From Candidatus Woesearchaeota archaeon (GTDB taxonomy: Archaea > Nanobdellota > Nanobdellia > Woesearchaeales > JACJVV01), in assembly GCA_020637495.1 (NCBI GenBank), contig JACJVV010000001.1, positions 62,001-126,000 on the forward strand: a DNA stretch of 64,000 nt, given 5' to 3'. Below are positions 16,781 to 26,063 of this stretch, piece after piece. Numbering within the stretch: the first letter of the stretch is position 1; the number at the start of each line of letters is the position of its first letter. A program made the position numbers and the translations under genes. Below the pieces are notes generated by a model. The model saw nothing but the letters and a program-made list of their open reading frames with translations. It was not told the origin of the DNA and did no database searches.

Positions 16781-18484
16781 ATGAGTGACAAAGAATATTT
16801 CAATGAATTGATAGAATGGATCAAGGATGAGAAACCAAGCAAAGAGAAATTAGCTAAATACAAGAATAAGCTTTGCAAGAAATACAAGAGAAGATTGATT
16901 CCGACGGACATCGAAGTATATATGCATGCAAGCAGTGATGATGCGAAAAGAATAAGAAAGTACGTCGAGACAAAACCTACAAGGACAGGAAGCGGTGTCG
17001 CTATTGTTGCGACAATGATGGCTCCATTCAAATGTCCTCATGGAAAATGCGTATTCTGTCCAGGAGGTCCTGGAAGCGAATTCGGAGATGTTCCACAAAG
17101 CTATACAGGAAATGAACCTTCAACAATGAGGGCAATCAGGAATGATTATGACAGCTATCGTATAGTGTTCAATAGATTAGAGCAATATGTGGTAATAGGC
17201 CAGAATCCAGACAAAGTCGACCAGATAATAATGGGTGGAACTTTCTGCAGCGTCCCGAAAGACTACCAAAAAGACTTCATCTACTATTCATTCAAGGCAT
17301 ACAATGATTTCTCAAGACTATTCTATGATAAGGATGGATTGAACCTTGATAAGTTCAAGGAATTCTTCGAGCTTCCAGGAAGTGTCCTTGATGATTCAAG
17401 AACTGAAAAGATCAAGAAGAAGATACTTGCAGAGAAAGTGAAAGATGTAAAAACTTTAGAGGAAGAACATAAGATCAATGAGACTGCAGCCATAAGGTGC
17501 ATAGGACTCACAATCGAAACAAGGCCTGATGAAGGTACTGAAGATAAAAGCTTTGAGCTTCTCAATTATGGTGTCACAAGAGTCGAGCTTGGAATACAAA
17601 GCGTATATGATGAAGTCCTCAAGATCTCAGGAAGAGGACATACATTTGCTGATTCAATAAAGAGCATTGCTGAATTGCGAGATTTTGGATTCAAGCTTAA
17701 CCTACATATAATGCCCGGACTCCCAGGAAAAGATAAGCATAGAATATCAAGAGAAAGAGATATTGAGAATTTCAGGCAATTCTTCGAGAATGAGGGGATA
17801 AAGCCTGATATGATGAAGATATATCCGTGCATGGTAATGCCAGGTACTGTACTTTTTGATTGGTATAAGAAAGGACTATTCATACCTTTGTCAACCAGAG
17901 AGGCTGCTGAGATAATTGTAGAAGGATTCAAATTTATACCTGAATACTGCAGAGTTATGAGAGTGCAGAGGGATATACCGACATATGTAACCTCCTCTGG
18001 AGTAGACAAGACAAATCTGCGTCAATATGTAGATGAGATAGCAAAGAAAGAGAAAGTCATATTCAGGGATATAAGGGCAAGAGAGATAAGACAGCAATCT
18101 GTCAAAGGAACACCTGAGATAATCGTTAGAGAATACAGGGCTAATGATGGAAAAGAATTCTTCATAAGCTCAGAGGCTGATGACAAGCTTCTTGGTTTTG
18201 TAAGATTGAGGATACCTCCACGAAAACTACATAAAGTGATAGGCGATAATGGTGCATTGATACGAGAATTGCATGTCTATGGGTCAGCTGTAGAGATCGG
18301 TGATGATAAGGCAGAGAAAGTACAGCATAAAGGAATAGGCAAGAAATTGATGGCAGCTGCTGAAAAGATCGCAATTGAAGAGGGAAGAGAAAAAATAGTG
18401 ATAATATCCGGAGTAGGAGTAAGAGAGTACTACAGGAAATTAGGATATGAGAAAGAAGGACCATACATGGTAAAGAAGGTATAA
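16781..18484 (+). CDS. elp3: Elp3 tRNA uridine(34) acetyltransferase
   Basis: Elp3 makes the cm5U family of modifications at wobble uridine 34 of tRNA, using a radical SAM centre and a GNAT acetyl-CoA domain. The 567-aa protein has an N-terminal tRNA-binding region and the cluster motif CPHGKCVFCPGG (Cys85, 90 and 93). The SAM barrel follows (VELGIQSVYDEVL, LNLHIMPGLPGKD). The C-terminal GNAT domain is visible from about residue 430 to the end (KGIGKKLMAAAEKIA, YYRKLGYEKEGPYM). As is usual in archaea, no other Elongator subunit is nearby. Only 3 bases separate it from the TrhO-like gene, which acts on the same tRNA position in bacteria. Confidence 0.96.
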   Translation: MSDKEYFNELIEWIKDEKPSKEKLAKYKNKLCKKYKRRLIPTDIEVYMHASSDDAKRIRKYVETKPTRTGSGVAIVATMMAPFKCPHGKCVFCPGGPGSEFGDVPQSYTGNEPSTMRAIRNDYDSYRIVFNRLEQYVVIGQNPDKVDQIIMGGTFCSVPKDYQKDFIYYSFKAYNDFSRLFYDKDGLNLDKFKEFFELPGSVLDDSRTEKIKKKILAEKVKDVKTLEEEHKINETAAIRCIGLTIETRPDEGTEDKSFELLNYGVTRVELGIQSVYDEVLKISGRGHTFADSIKSIAELRDFGFKLNLHIMPGLPGKDKHRISRERDIENFRQFFENEGIKPDMMKIYPCMVMPGTVLFDWYKKGLFIPLSTREAAEIIVEGFKFIPEYCRVMRVQRDIPTYVTSSGVDKTNLRQYVDEIAKKEKVIFRDIRAREIRQQSVKGTPEIIVREYRANDGKEFFISSEADDKLLGFVRLRIPPRKLHKVIGDNGALIRELHVYGSAVEIGDDKAEKVQHKGIGKKLMAAAEKIAIEEGREKIVIISGVGVREYYRKLGYEKEGPYMVKKV

Positions 18485-18487
18485 AAG

Positions 18488-19585
18488 ATGTATAAGGTAA
18501 TAACATTCTACAAATTCATAACGCTTGACGCTGAGAAGACTAAGGGGATCTTCCATGATAAATGCAAAGAGCTTGGAATATTAGGAAGGATACTTATCGG
18601 AAACGAAGGTATAAATGCAGGAGTAAGCGGAAAGATCGATGACATTGAAAAATTCAAGAAATGGGTCAATTCACAACCTGAATTCAAGGATATGACATAT
18701 AGAGATCTGAATACTGAGAAGAACGCTTATCACAAGCTTGTTGTAAGGACAAGGAAAGAGATAGTCGCTATAGGCAAGGATGTTGATATGGACAAAAAAG
18801 CACCTTATATCAGCGTCGATGAGTTGAATAAACTATACGAAAATGATGATGAATTCATAATAATAGATACACGTAATGACTATGAAGCGGAAGTCGGAAG
18901 GTTCAGGAATGCCAAGATAATGCCTATCAAGACATTCAAGGAATTCCCTAAAGAGATATCAGGCATGAAAGATGAATTGAAAGGCAAGAAGATAATAACA
19001 TACTGCACTGGCGGAATAAGATGTGAGAAAGCAACTGCATACATGAAGAACATTGGAATAGATAATGTAATGCAGCTGAAAGGCGGCATCATAGAATACA
19101 TGAACAAATACCCAAATAAATATTGGGAAGGTGGCCTTTTTGTTTTTGATGACAGGCTTGTGACTACAACAGAATCCCCTTTGACAGAATGCAAGCATTG
19201 CGGAAAGAAATGCGGGAAATACATAAATTGCCACAATATGGACTGTGATAATCTATTCATATGCTGTGATGATTGCAGAAAGAAGATGAATAGCTGCTGC
19301 TGTGAAGAATGCAAAAGCTCGCCAAGGCAGAGGAAGAAAAAATATATACCGATAGGCAGAGTAGAGAACTATTACCAGAAGTTAGGCATAGCATGCGTAA
19401 ATATGGATGAACCTTTGAAGAAAGGCATGCAGATAAAGATAAAGGGAAAGACAACAGATATAGATGCAATCGCTGAAAACCTTAGGGACGATGCTGGGAA
19501 TGCGATAGATGAAGGCATAGGCGTAATTACTTTCCCTGTTAAAGATAAAGTAAGAAAGAACGATCAGTTGATGATCTCACCATAG
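18488..19585 (+). CDS. TrhO-like rhodanese (tRNA U34 hydroxylase family) with an added C-terminal translation-factor-type barrel
   Basis: The first 280 residues match bacterial TrhO/YceA (UPF0176), which makes 5-hydroxyuridine at tRNA position 34 with oxygen. Visible features are the N-terminal GNEGINAGVSGKI, the rhodanese loop CTGGIRC (Cys173 and Cys179), and the cysteine-rich zinc cluster of the family (CKHCGKKCGKYINC to CCCEEC, residues 235-275). After a basic linker (RQRKKKY) a further domain of about 75 residues starts with PIGRVENYYQKLGIACV and contains LKKGMQIKIKGKTTDI. That pattern resembles the small EF-Tu-domain-2-like barrel at the end of U32-family proteins such as TrhP. I do not know this fusion from bacterial TrhO. 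Same operon as elp3; its 3' end overlaps the convergent secreted-protein gene by 22 bases. Confidence 0.85.
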   Translation: MYKVITFYKFITLDAEKTKGIFHDKCKELGILGRILIGNEGINAGVSGKIDDIEKFKKWVNSQPEFKDMTYRDLNTEKNAYHKLVVRTRKEIVAIGKDVDMDKKAPYISVDELNKLYENDDEFIIIDTRNDYEAEVGRFRNAKIMPIKTFKEFPKEISGMKDELKGKKIITYCTGGIRCEKATAYMKNIGIDNVMQLKGGIIEYMNKYPNKYWEGGLFVFDDRLVTTTESPLTECKHCGKKCGKYINCHNMDCDNLFICCDDCRKKMNSCCCEECKSSPRQRKKKYIPIGRVENYYQKLGIACVNMDEPLKKGMQIKIKGKTTDIDAIAENLRDDAGNAIDEGIGVITFPVKDKVRKNDQLMISP

Positions 19586-21930
19586 TCATTTTTGACTTCA
19601 TCAGGATTCTTGAAAAATATTGTATTACCATATACTTCTGGCTGAATTGAAAGATCCCTTTCGATATTATAACTTATCTTACCATCCACTAAGACAAAAG
19701 TATCTACAGGAATAGCAATATCCTCTCTTGCATTCAGCTCTATCATGTTGTTGTATGAATCACGATTAAGGACAAGCTTACGCTGGCCATCCCTTATGTA
19801 AGTGAAGAAATTCAATTCTGTGAAGCCTTCAGTATCTGGATCTACGAATACAATCTTATCATTCATATCTGCAAAGGATGCAGGCTCAGCATTCTGGTAA
19901 TATAGCTGCTTATGTGTCTCCAAAGATTCTCTTACGCTAAGGTTTCTTTTCGCTTCCCTATTCAACCTGAAAAGAAGATCCTGCTCTTGAGAAGAGTCTA
20001 TCTCTTTGTTGAGTATCGTGTTAAAATTGGAAGTATATTCATCACTAGAATCCTTTGTCAATAGAAGATAGTTCGGATCAAAGACTTCACGCGAATTACC
20101 TTCGTAGTTTATGACGATGCCCCCAAGCTTCCCTACTGATATTATACCTAGGTCGTCACTTCTGACATATACACTGTTATCGATATCAAGAGTGGCGCAA
20201 TTCCTGAAGCATATTATCTTATCTTCAAAGTCACCATACTCGCTAGATGATACTTTATACTTTGCAGGTCGATAAATGTATTGAGCATTACGTGAACGTA
20301 ATGTGACATTTGTAACATATGATGTAGGATTAAGATTGTGTGTAGAGATTGCTGCTGCAGTTATAGGAGCAATCTGTGATGATGAACTATCTGTAAAACT
20401 GATTAATGAAGAGCTACGGACATAATTATCATAATAATTCATATCATTGCTAGACTTGAATTCACCTTCAATAGCAGCAACACCACCATTATCATTTGTT
20501 GCTATCTCTGTAATACTTCCATCATCAAAATCAACTTCAATGGATGCACCTAGACCTCCTCTTAACCTAAACATTCCATCTGGATGGTTGAAACCTGCAG
20601 ATTGTCCTGGACCAGGGCTTTGTATGAACGCATAATCAAGATCATTGTTATCATCATAGTCGGCATATATGTTTCCATACAATAATGTGTCTGAACCCTT
20701 ATCATAAAGGTATCCATTCTCCATTGAAATAAAATTAGAATAAATAGAGAATTCACCACCTAAGCTATTAACATTATAGTATCCTTTATCGATGGTCATC
20801 CTGCCATATCCATCGATTGAATTGTCTACGTCAAAATTTATCCAGGGATCTGTGTTATCTCCTGTAGGATTGTCTACAGTTGCAGGTGGTGATAAGCAAC
20901 TTCCTGGGTTGTCTGGATCAGGTATTTGATTCCCTTGGCATTGTGTACCATCAGGTGGAGTGTTAGGGTCAACAGGATCACCTAAATTATCATCAACAGG
21001 TATAAGACCTACTCCTATAAAATCATTAATTTGTTCTTCTGTCATTGAAGAGAAATCTATTGGAGCATAAAAATCAACATCATATGTAACTCCATCTATA
21101 GTAACTTTATCACCTGGCTGATATTCTCTAGGAACATCTACAGTTGTCTGATCTGCACCATTCCCTCTTATCAAAGACATTCCTCCATTTTCAGTCTCTT
21201 GAAAAGAAACATCGCCTGAACCTTTGAAAGTAAATGGTTCATTGTACGTTGTTTCCATAACCACAGTCGGCTCTGGTGTACACATGTTGCCGTCACAACC
21301 GACTACTTTCAAATTTGTTATACCTGTTGCAGATGTAAGAGACTTTAAATCAATATTTGTTGCCTTATTTCCATACATATCCATTCCAACAACTAAGGTA
21401 TCTGTTGCAGGGTCGTATTCAATAAAACCAGATACAAATTCAGTACCAAAAACCTCTGTTTCTACATTTATATCTCCTGGAATCCTGGATTCAAGGAAAG
21501 CATTTGCTTGAATTGCATTACTCATTAAGTTCATTGAGTCTGAAAAATATTTCTTGAATGTTTCTTCCTTTGCAGGATCACTAAATTCTGATGCAAGGTC
21601 TGTGCTTCCATCTAGATAATCTTTAACACAAGAAGTGCATTTATCAACAACTGTTGGGTCTTCCATAATGTCTTCTTGTTGAGTCCTATCAAGACTTCCA
21701 AAATGCGATGGCTCTTGTTCAAGTATATCAAGCCTTTCTGATGGTGTCAATTCAGGCCAAACGTCCTGCATCTGTTCAGGAGAAAGGCTTGCTGGATCAG
21801 ATTTTGCTGCATCTGCTCTCTCATCTGCAGTCATATCACTCCATCCATCAACTCCTTCTGCAGCTTCTTGAGCATAAGTTGTGATAGATAAAATGAATAT
21901 CAGTATCATCAATAGTATTATCTTTCTCAT
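19564..21930 (-). CDS. Large secreted protein of unknown function
   Basis: A 788-residue protein with a clear signal peptide (MRKIILLMILIFILSITTYA) and no further membrane segment, so it is exported. Residues 25-100 are helical and acidic, with repeated short units of the type LTPSERLDILEQEP. Residues 310-360 form a proline/aspartate-rich linker (DNLGDPVDPNTPPDGTQC) with a few cysteines. The long C-terminal part is strand-rich and asparagine/aspartate-rich, like a beta-helix or adhesin. The start lies 2 bases after the end of the prepilin-like gene, so the two are co-transcribed. The same order (anchored protein, then secreted protein) recurs at 58703-61101. Confidence 0.75.
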   Translation of the reverse strand: MRKIILLMILIFILSITTYAQEAAEGVDGWSDMTADERADAAKSDPASLSPEQMQDVWPELTPSERLDILEQEPSHFGSLDRTQQEDIMEDPTVVDKCTSCVKDYLDGSTDLASEFSDPAKEETFKKYFSDSMNLMSNAIQANAFLESRIPGDINVETEVFGTEFVSGFIEYDPATDTLVVGMDMYGNKATNIDLKSLTSATGITNLKVVGCDGNMCTPEPTVVMETTYNEPFTFKGSGDVSFQETENGGMSLIRGNGADQTTVDVPREYQPGDKVTIDGVTYDVDFYAPIDFSSMTEEQINDFIGVGLIPVDDNLGDPVDPNTPPDGTQCQGNQIPDPDNPGSCLSPPATVDNPTGDNTDPWINFDVDNSIDGYGRMTIDKGYYNVNSLGGEFSIYSNFISMENGYLYDKGSDTLLYGNIYADYDDNNDLDYAFIQSPGPGQSAGFNHPDGMFRLRGGLGASIEVDFDDGSITEIATNDNGGVAAIEGEFKSSNDMNYYDNYVRSSSLISFTDSSSSQIAPITAAAISTHNLNPTSYVTNVTLRSRNAQYIYRPAKYKVSSSEYGDFEDKIICFRNCATLDIDNSVYVRSDDLGIISVGKLGGIVINYEGNSREVFDPNYLLLTKDSSDEYTSNFNTILNKEIDSSQEQDLLFRLNREAKRNLSVRESLETHKQLYYQNAEPASFADMNDKIVFVDPDTEGFTELNFFTYIRDGQRKLVLNRDSYNNMIELNAREDIAIPVDTFVLVDGKISYNIERDLSIQPEVYGNTIFFKNPDEVKNDYGEIIN

Positions 21931-21932
21931 TT

Positions 21933-22928
21933 TTATACCACAGTTATCATGAAATTCTTAAGTGATGTATATGTATCATCAGTTATAGTTATTGTTATAT
22001 TATGCATTCCAACATCTAACTCAGTAGGAGTATAGTCAATGATTCCAGTATCTTCATCTATGTCAAAAAGAATGGTATCATCATAATATTTGCATTTCCT
22101 GTTGCAGGCCACAGATATTTGAATAGGTATTCCTCTAGGTAGAGTCATATCTGTAGGCATATCAATAAACTCAAGGTTTGATTTCAATGAATGAAGATCA
22201 TGCATAGCGAAAGAGAATGTAAGAGGATCATTCCTCAATCTTGCAGAGGTATTTATCATATCAATTACCTTTATCCTTCCTGTATATGGATTGATTATCA
22301 TCTCAAAGTCCGTATCATAAAGCTTGTCCAAAAGCATCAGGTTAGGATAATCAATGAGATCTTTCACAATTGTATCACGCAGCTCTACCATCCTTCCTAA
22401 AGGAAGCGGATGATCAGCCCGGAAATCCATGAATGAGATATTGGAATCGCCATAAGGGACAGTCATCTCATAATCAAGCTGGACATCTATCGTCTCAGGG
22501 AATATTATGGTCTTTGCTCTTGGGATCCCAGATGTAGTAATGTCAAAAGAAGAATTGTCTATGCATTCCTGGATATGGTCTACCATATATCTTGAGATCT
22601 CAGACTCCATGAATTCTCTGCTAGGAGAAGTATTTGAATTATCCTTTATCGAATATGCAAAGACCCTCTTTGATGTAGTAAGGTTAGGTTCAAAGTAATA
22701 TATGAAACCACCTTGTGATGTAAGTATCTCAACAGCATCAACAATCTGGAACTTCATGCACTCCTCTATGTAGAAAGGCAGTGGATGATTAGTCTGCTTC
22801 AGAAAACTCAATGATATGGTGCCTGCAGTCGTGAATACTAATATAACCAAGACTAGGAGTATGAAGATAGATATCAAAAGGAATATTGTCGCTTGGGACT
22901 TATTGTGGATAGGATTATCACTTCTCAT
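21933..22928 (-). CDS. Prepilin-like membrane-anchored protein with a cadherin/Ig-like C-terminus
   Basis: The N-terminus is short and polar, then NKSQATIFLLISIFILL and a hydrophobic helix, which fits a class III (prepilin-type) signal processed near K-S-Q. The exported part begins with FYIEECMKFQIVDAVEIL and contains further cysteine-bearing helices (DHIQECIDNSS). The last 70 residues (LFDIDEDTGIIDYTPTELD, then MHNITITITDD) look like a cadherin/He_PIG-type Ig-like domain. The protein at 58703-59530 is a clear paralogue over the first 150 residues. The start overlaps the end of the tiny ribbon-helix-helix gene by 11 bases. Pilus or surface-complex subunit is an inference. Confidence 0.75.
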   Translation of the reverse strand: MRSDNPIHNKSQATIFLLISIFILLVLVILVFTTAGTISLSFLKQTNHPLPFYIEECMKFQIVDAVEILTSQGGFIYYFEPNLTTSKRVFAYSIKDNSNTSPSREFMESEISRYMVDHIQECIDNSSFDITTSGIPRAKTIIFPETIDVQLDYEMTVPYGDSNISFMDFRADHPLPLGRMVELRDTIVKDLIDYPNLMLLDKLYDTDFEMIINPYTGRIKVIDMINTSARLRNDPLTFSFAMHDLHSLKSNLEFIDMPTDMTLPRGIPIQISVACNRKCKYYDDTILFDIDEDTGIIDYTPTELDVGMHNITITITDDTYTSLKNFMITVV

Positions 22929-23067
22929 TCTTGATATCCCTCTCTATCAGATATTCAATATAAGTAGAAGTCTTGATCATCTTCTTCTTCAGCCTTGATT
23001 GTAGTTTCTCAAGCAATTTAGAATCTATGGTCACAGAAATACGCGATTTAGTGGTCCCTTTATGCAT
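22918..23067 (-). CDS. Ribbon-helix-helix DNA-binding protein (49 aa)
   Basis: This short gene encodes a CopG/Arc-type protein: a basic strand TKSRISVTIDSKLLEKL, then a helix rich in K, a turn (IKTSTY) and a second helix (IEYLIERDIKNEK). It ends inside the first codons of the prepilin-like gene (11-base overlap), which couples their translation and marks it as the operon's own regulator. Upstream (23104-23148) is a palindrome flanked by direct repeats, a natural operator for such a dimer. Confidence 0.8.
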   Translation of the reverse strand: MHKGTTKSRISVTIDSKLLEKLQSRLKKKMIKTSTYIEYLIERDIKNEK

Positions 23068-23103
23068 ATACAACCATCAGATTGCCGCATTTATAAATAT
23101 TAT

Positions 23104-23148
23104 TAGTAATACCACTACTATTTATAGTATAAATAACACTAGTAATAC
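23104..23148. promoter_or_regulatory. Palindrome flanked by direct repeats upstream of the ribbon-helix-helix operon
   Basis: TATTTATA-G-TATAAATA (23119-23135) is a perfect inverted repeat. It is flanked by two copies of TAGTAATAC at 23104-23112 and 23140-23148. On the minus strand a TATA-like ATTTATAAAT follows just before the gene start. The arrangement suits binding of ribbon-helix-helix dimers to repeated half-sites and autorepression. It also lies between this operon and the start-distal end of valS. Confidence 0.5.
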
Positions 23149-23169
23149 TTTTTGCTCCAAAAAAAAAGA

Positions 23170-25596
23170 TCATAGCTTTATATCACAAAGATATTCAGCT
23201 TCGCTTTCCTTGTCAAGGACCTTATAGAAAATAGTCTCTGCATGTGTTGAAGCTTTCAGATCCTGCTCAATGAGTGAGAATTCATCGTTTGATATCTTTC
23301 CTTCTATCGTAAGCTCCTTCACTGGTTCTTTGAGAGATACCTTTGCCTCTGATTTTGCCCTTCTTACATCTGCAAGCACATTCACAAGCAGATCACCTGC
23401 GGACTCTGCTTTCTCATCAACAAGCTTCTCATCATACTCAGGCCATGAACTGATATGAATAGATTGCAGATTCTCCTTGTCCTTGAAATACATCTGGTAT
23501 ATCTCTTCTGTTATGAAAGGAGTTATAGGTGCAAACATCTTCAATATCGATAATAGAGTTGTATATAGTGTATATTGCGCAGATAATTTCTCTGCACTCC
23601 CTCGCCTATCTGGGTTATATATCCTATCCTTGCATATCTCAAGATAATTGTCGCAGAAATTCTGCCAGAAGAACTTCTCGACATCAAGCTTTATCCTTGA
23701 ATATTCATAACGTTCAACTGACTCAGTCACAGATTTGATTAGCTTTTGGAGCTTTGAGAGAAGCCATCTGTCCATAGCCTCGAATTCCTCAAATTCCTCA
23801 TGCTGATATCCTTCAAGATGCATTATCGTAAACTTGCTTGCATTCCAAAGCTTTGTCACCATCTTCTGGCCTGTAAGCAGCTCTTTCTCCTGGAATGGGA
23901 GATCCTCGCCTAGGCTTGAAGAGGCGGCCCAGAATCTCAAAGCATCTGAGCTATATTTCTCTATCATTGCCTGAGGCTCAACAACATTACCTTTTGACTT
24001 CGACATCTTCTTTCCTTTAGGATCAAGAGCCCAGCCTGAGATCATTACATCTTTCCAAGGAAGCTCATTCCTATGGATGTGGCTTCGTACAACAGTATTG
24101 AACAACCAGAATGTAATTATATCGTGAGCCTGAGGACGCAATGTCATAGGCAATAACTTTTCATATACTGGATGATCCTTGAACTGGTCAGCTGCAAGGT
24201 GCGGAGTCAATGAAGAAGTTGCCCATGTATCCATAACATCCTTCTCTGGTTCTACCTGGTCTTTCGTGTATCCTTCAGGGAGGTCATTCATAGGGTCTAC
24301 AGGAAGCTGATCAGGTTTAGGAAGTATCGGCTCCCCTGTCTTCTTATCATACCATACTGGGAATGGCACTCCTGAAAAACGTTGACGAGATATGCACCAA
24401 TCCCATTGTAGGCCATTGATCCAATTGTCATACCTGTTCTTCATATGCTTAGGATACCAATTAAGTTCATTCCCCCTCTTCAAGAAAGAATCTTTCAGGT
24501 CAAGATACCTTATGAACCATTGCTTTGAATGGATGAATTCTATCTCAGTCTGACATCTTTCATGCACATTGACGGCATGTGTTATAGGCTCTTGGCTCAG
24601 CAATAGACGTTGATCCTTCATATCTTCGATCATCATCTTCCTTGCTGTCTTCATGTCATTGCCTTCATATTTACCTGCCAAGGCAGTCATCTTGCCATCT
24701 TTTGTGATAGCTTCTTTTATAGGAAGATTATGTGCTCGTTGCCATTCGCAGTCTGTAGAATCTCCGAAAGTACAGCACATTACTATCCCTGTGCCTTTCT
24801 CAGGATCTGCACGTTCATCTTCGAGAATTGGAACTTCAATATCGAACAGAGGAACCTTTGCTTTTTTCCCTTTCAGATGTGTGTAACGCTTATCAGTAGG
24901 ATGATAGAAGACTGCAACACAAGCTGGAAGAAGCTCTGGACGTGTCGTTGCAATGATGAGTTCCTCTTCTTTCCCTTCATCATTCTTAACCTTGAAGACT
25001 ATGTCATTGAAGAATGATTTCATCTCAACATCTTCACATTCAACCTGAGAGATAGCAGTCTGACATTGTGGGCACCACATTGCTGGTGCTTCTTTCCTAT
25101 AGATGCGATCCTTTTTCATAAGATCAAGGAAAGCTGCCTGACTTATCTTCATAGAATGGTCATTAATTGTTGTATAGAATATGTCCCAATCGCATGACAT
25201 GCCGATCCTTTTCCAATCCTCAATATATTTTGGCCTTAATTCATTCTTAAGAGTATCTAGACATAATTTTTTGAAATCATCTCGTGACATCCTCGTGCCT
25301 TTGACGCCTTTCATCTTCTCTATAAGACGCTCAGTAGCAAGTCCATTGTCATCTGTTCCGAATGGACAGAAAATGTTGTATCCTTTCATCCTCTTGTATC
25401 GAACGATAAAATCCTGCTGACTGAATGAGAATGCATGGCCTATGTGCATCTTACCTGATACAGTTGGCGGTGGAGTATCAACAGAGAATATGGGCTTATT
25501 GCTATCTGGATCAAACTTGAATATTCCATTATCTATCCAGAAATTCTCCCATCTTGGCTCTGATTCCTTAGGATCGTATTTATTTGGTAACTCCAT
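23170..25596 (-). CDS. valS: Valyl-tRNA synthetase
   Basis: Class I synthetase charging tRNA-Val. The 808-aa archaeal-type protein has the HIGH motif as MHIGHAFSFSQQD (about residue 51), a CP1 editing domain (IIATTRPELLPACVAVFYHP), WDWCISRQRFSG and the KMSKSKGN loop (about residue 530). A helical anticodon-binding domain closes it (WQNFCDNYLEICKDR). The long C-terminal coiled coil of bacterial ValRS is absent; the short tail is usual in archaea. The start MELPNKYDPKESEPRW is unambiguous. Confidence 0.97.
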   Translation of the reverse strand: MELPNKYDPKESEPRWENFWIDNGIFKFDPDSNKPIFSVDTPPPTVSGKMHIGHAFSFSQQDFIVRYKRMKGYNIFCPFGTDDNGLATERLIEKMKGVKGTRMSRDDFKKLCLDTLKNELRPKYIEDWKRIGMSCDWDIFYTTINDHSMKISQAAFLDLMKKDRIYRKEAPAMWCPQCQTAISQVECEDVEMKSFFNDIVFKVKNDEGKEEELIIATTRPELLPACVAVFYHPTDKRYTHLKGKKAKVPLFDIEVPILEDERADPEKGTGIVMCCTFGDSTDCEWQRAHNLPIKEAITKDGKMTALAGKYEGNDMKTARKMMIEDMKDQRLLLSQEPITHAVNVHERCQTEIEFIHSKQWFIRYLDLKDSFLKRGNELNWYPKHMKNRYDNWINGLQWDWCISRQRFSGVPFPVWYDKKTGEPILPKPDQLPVDPMNDLPEGYTKDQVEPEKDVMDTWATSSLTPHLAADQFKDHPVYEKLLPMTLRPQAHDIITFWLFNTVVRSHIHRNELPWKDVMISGWALDPKGKKMSKSKGNVVEPQAMIEKYSSDALRFWAASSSLGEDLPFQEKELLTGQKMVTKLWNASKFTIMHLEGYQHEEFEEFEAMDRWLLSKLQKLIKSVTESVERYEYSRIKLDVEKFFWQNFCDNYLEICKDRIYNPDRRGSAEKLSAQYTLYTTLLSILKMFAPITPFITEEIYQMYFKDKENLQSIHISSWPEYDEKLVDEKAESAGDLLVNVLADVRRAKSEAKVSLKEPVKELTIEGKISNDEFSLIEQDLKASTHAETIFYKVLDKESEAEYLCDIKL

Positions 25597-25672
25597 TGAT
25601 TGAAAAATTGAGGATGTTTTTATATATTTAACCTAAGAAATAAGAGTAATTTAACTAGAAAAGCACTAAAAA

Positions 25673-25990
25673 TTACGGAAATAAGTAATTATGCAGTCTA
25701 TAAATTGTGTAAATTGCACCTACCCTTATTACATTCAATGCAAGTTCTCCAGTTAAAGCCATCCCAATTTCTGTTGCTTTTTGTCGTTTTGAGAGATCGT
25801 CTTTCTGTAGTGTTTCTCTTATATTCACATAAGCATATAATCCAGGAATCCAATGATTGAATCTTCCTTCCCCATATTTATTAGCAAATTCTCTTCTTCT
25901 TGCATACCTTTCCATTTGTGTCTCTTCACCATGGAAGACTCTATCAAAAGCATCATCTATAGAATTGTAGTTTTTTTTAATTAATGGCAT
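25673..25990 (-). CDS. Small hypothetical protein
   Basis: A 105-residue, largely helical protein with a basic, aromatic middle (YARRREFANKYGEGRFNHW) and a weakly hydrophobic C-terminus (GELALNVIRVGAIYTIYRL) that may contact the membrane. No family recognised. It stands alone between valS and rfcL, transcribed away from rfcL. Confidence 0.5.
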   Translation of the reverse strand: MPLIKKNYNSIDDAFDRVFHGEETQMERYARRREFANKYGEGRFNHWIPGLYAYVNIRETLQKDDLSKRQKATEIGMALTGELALNVIRVGAIYTIYRLHNYLFP

Positions 25991-26063
25991 ATCTAATAAA
26001 AGTCAATTAATATTAATAAACCTTACCAATAAACAATTTAAATGATCTCTATATCGTCATAAT

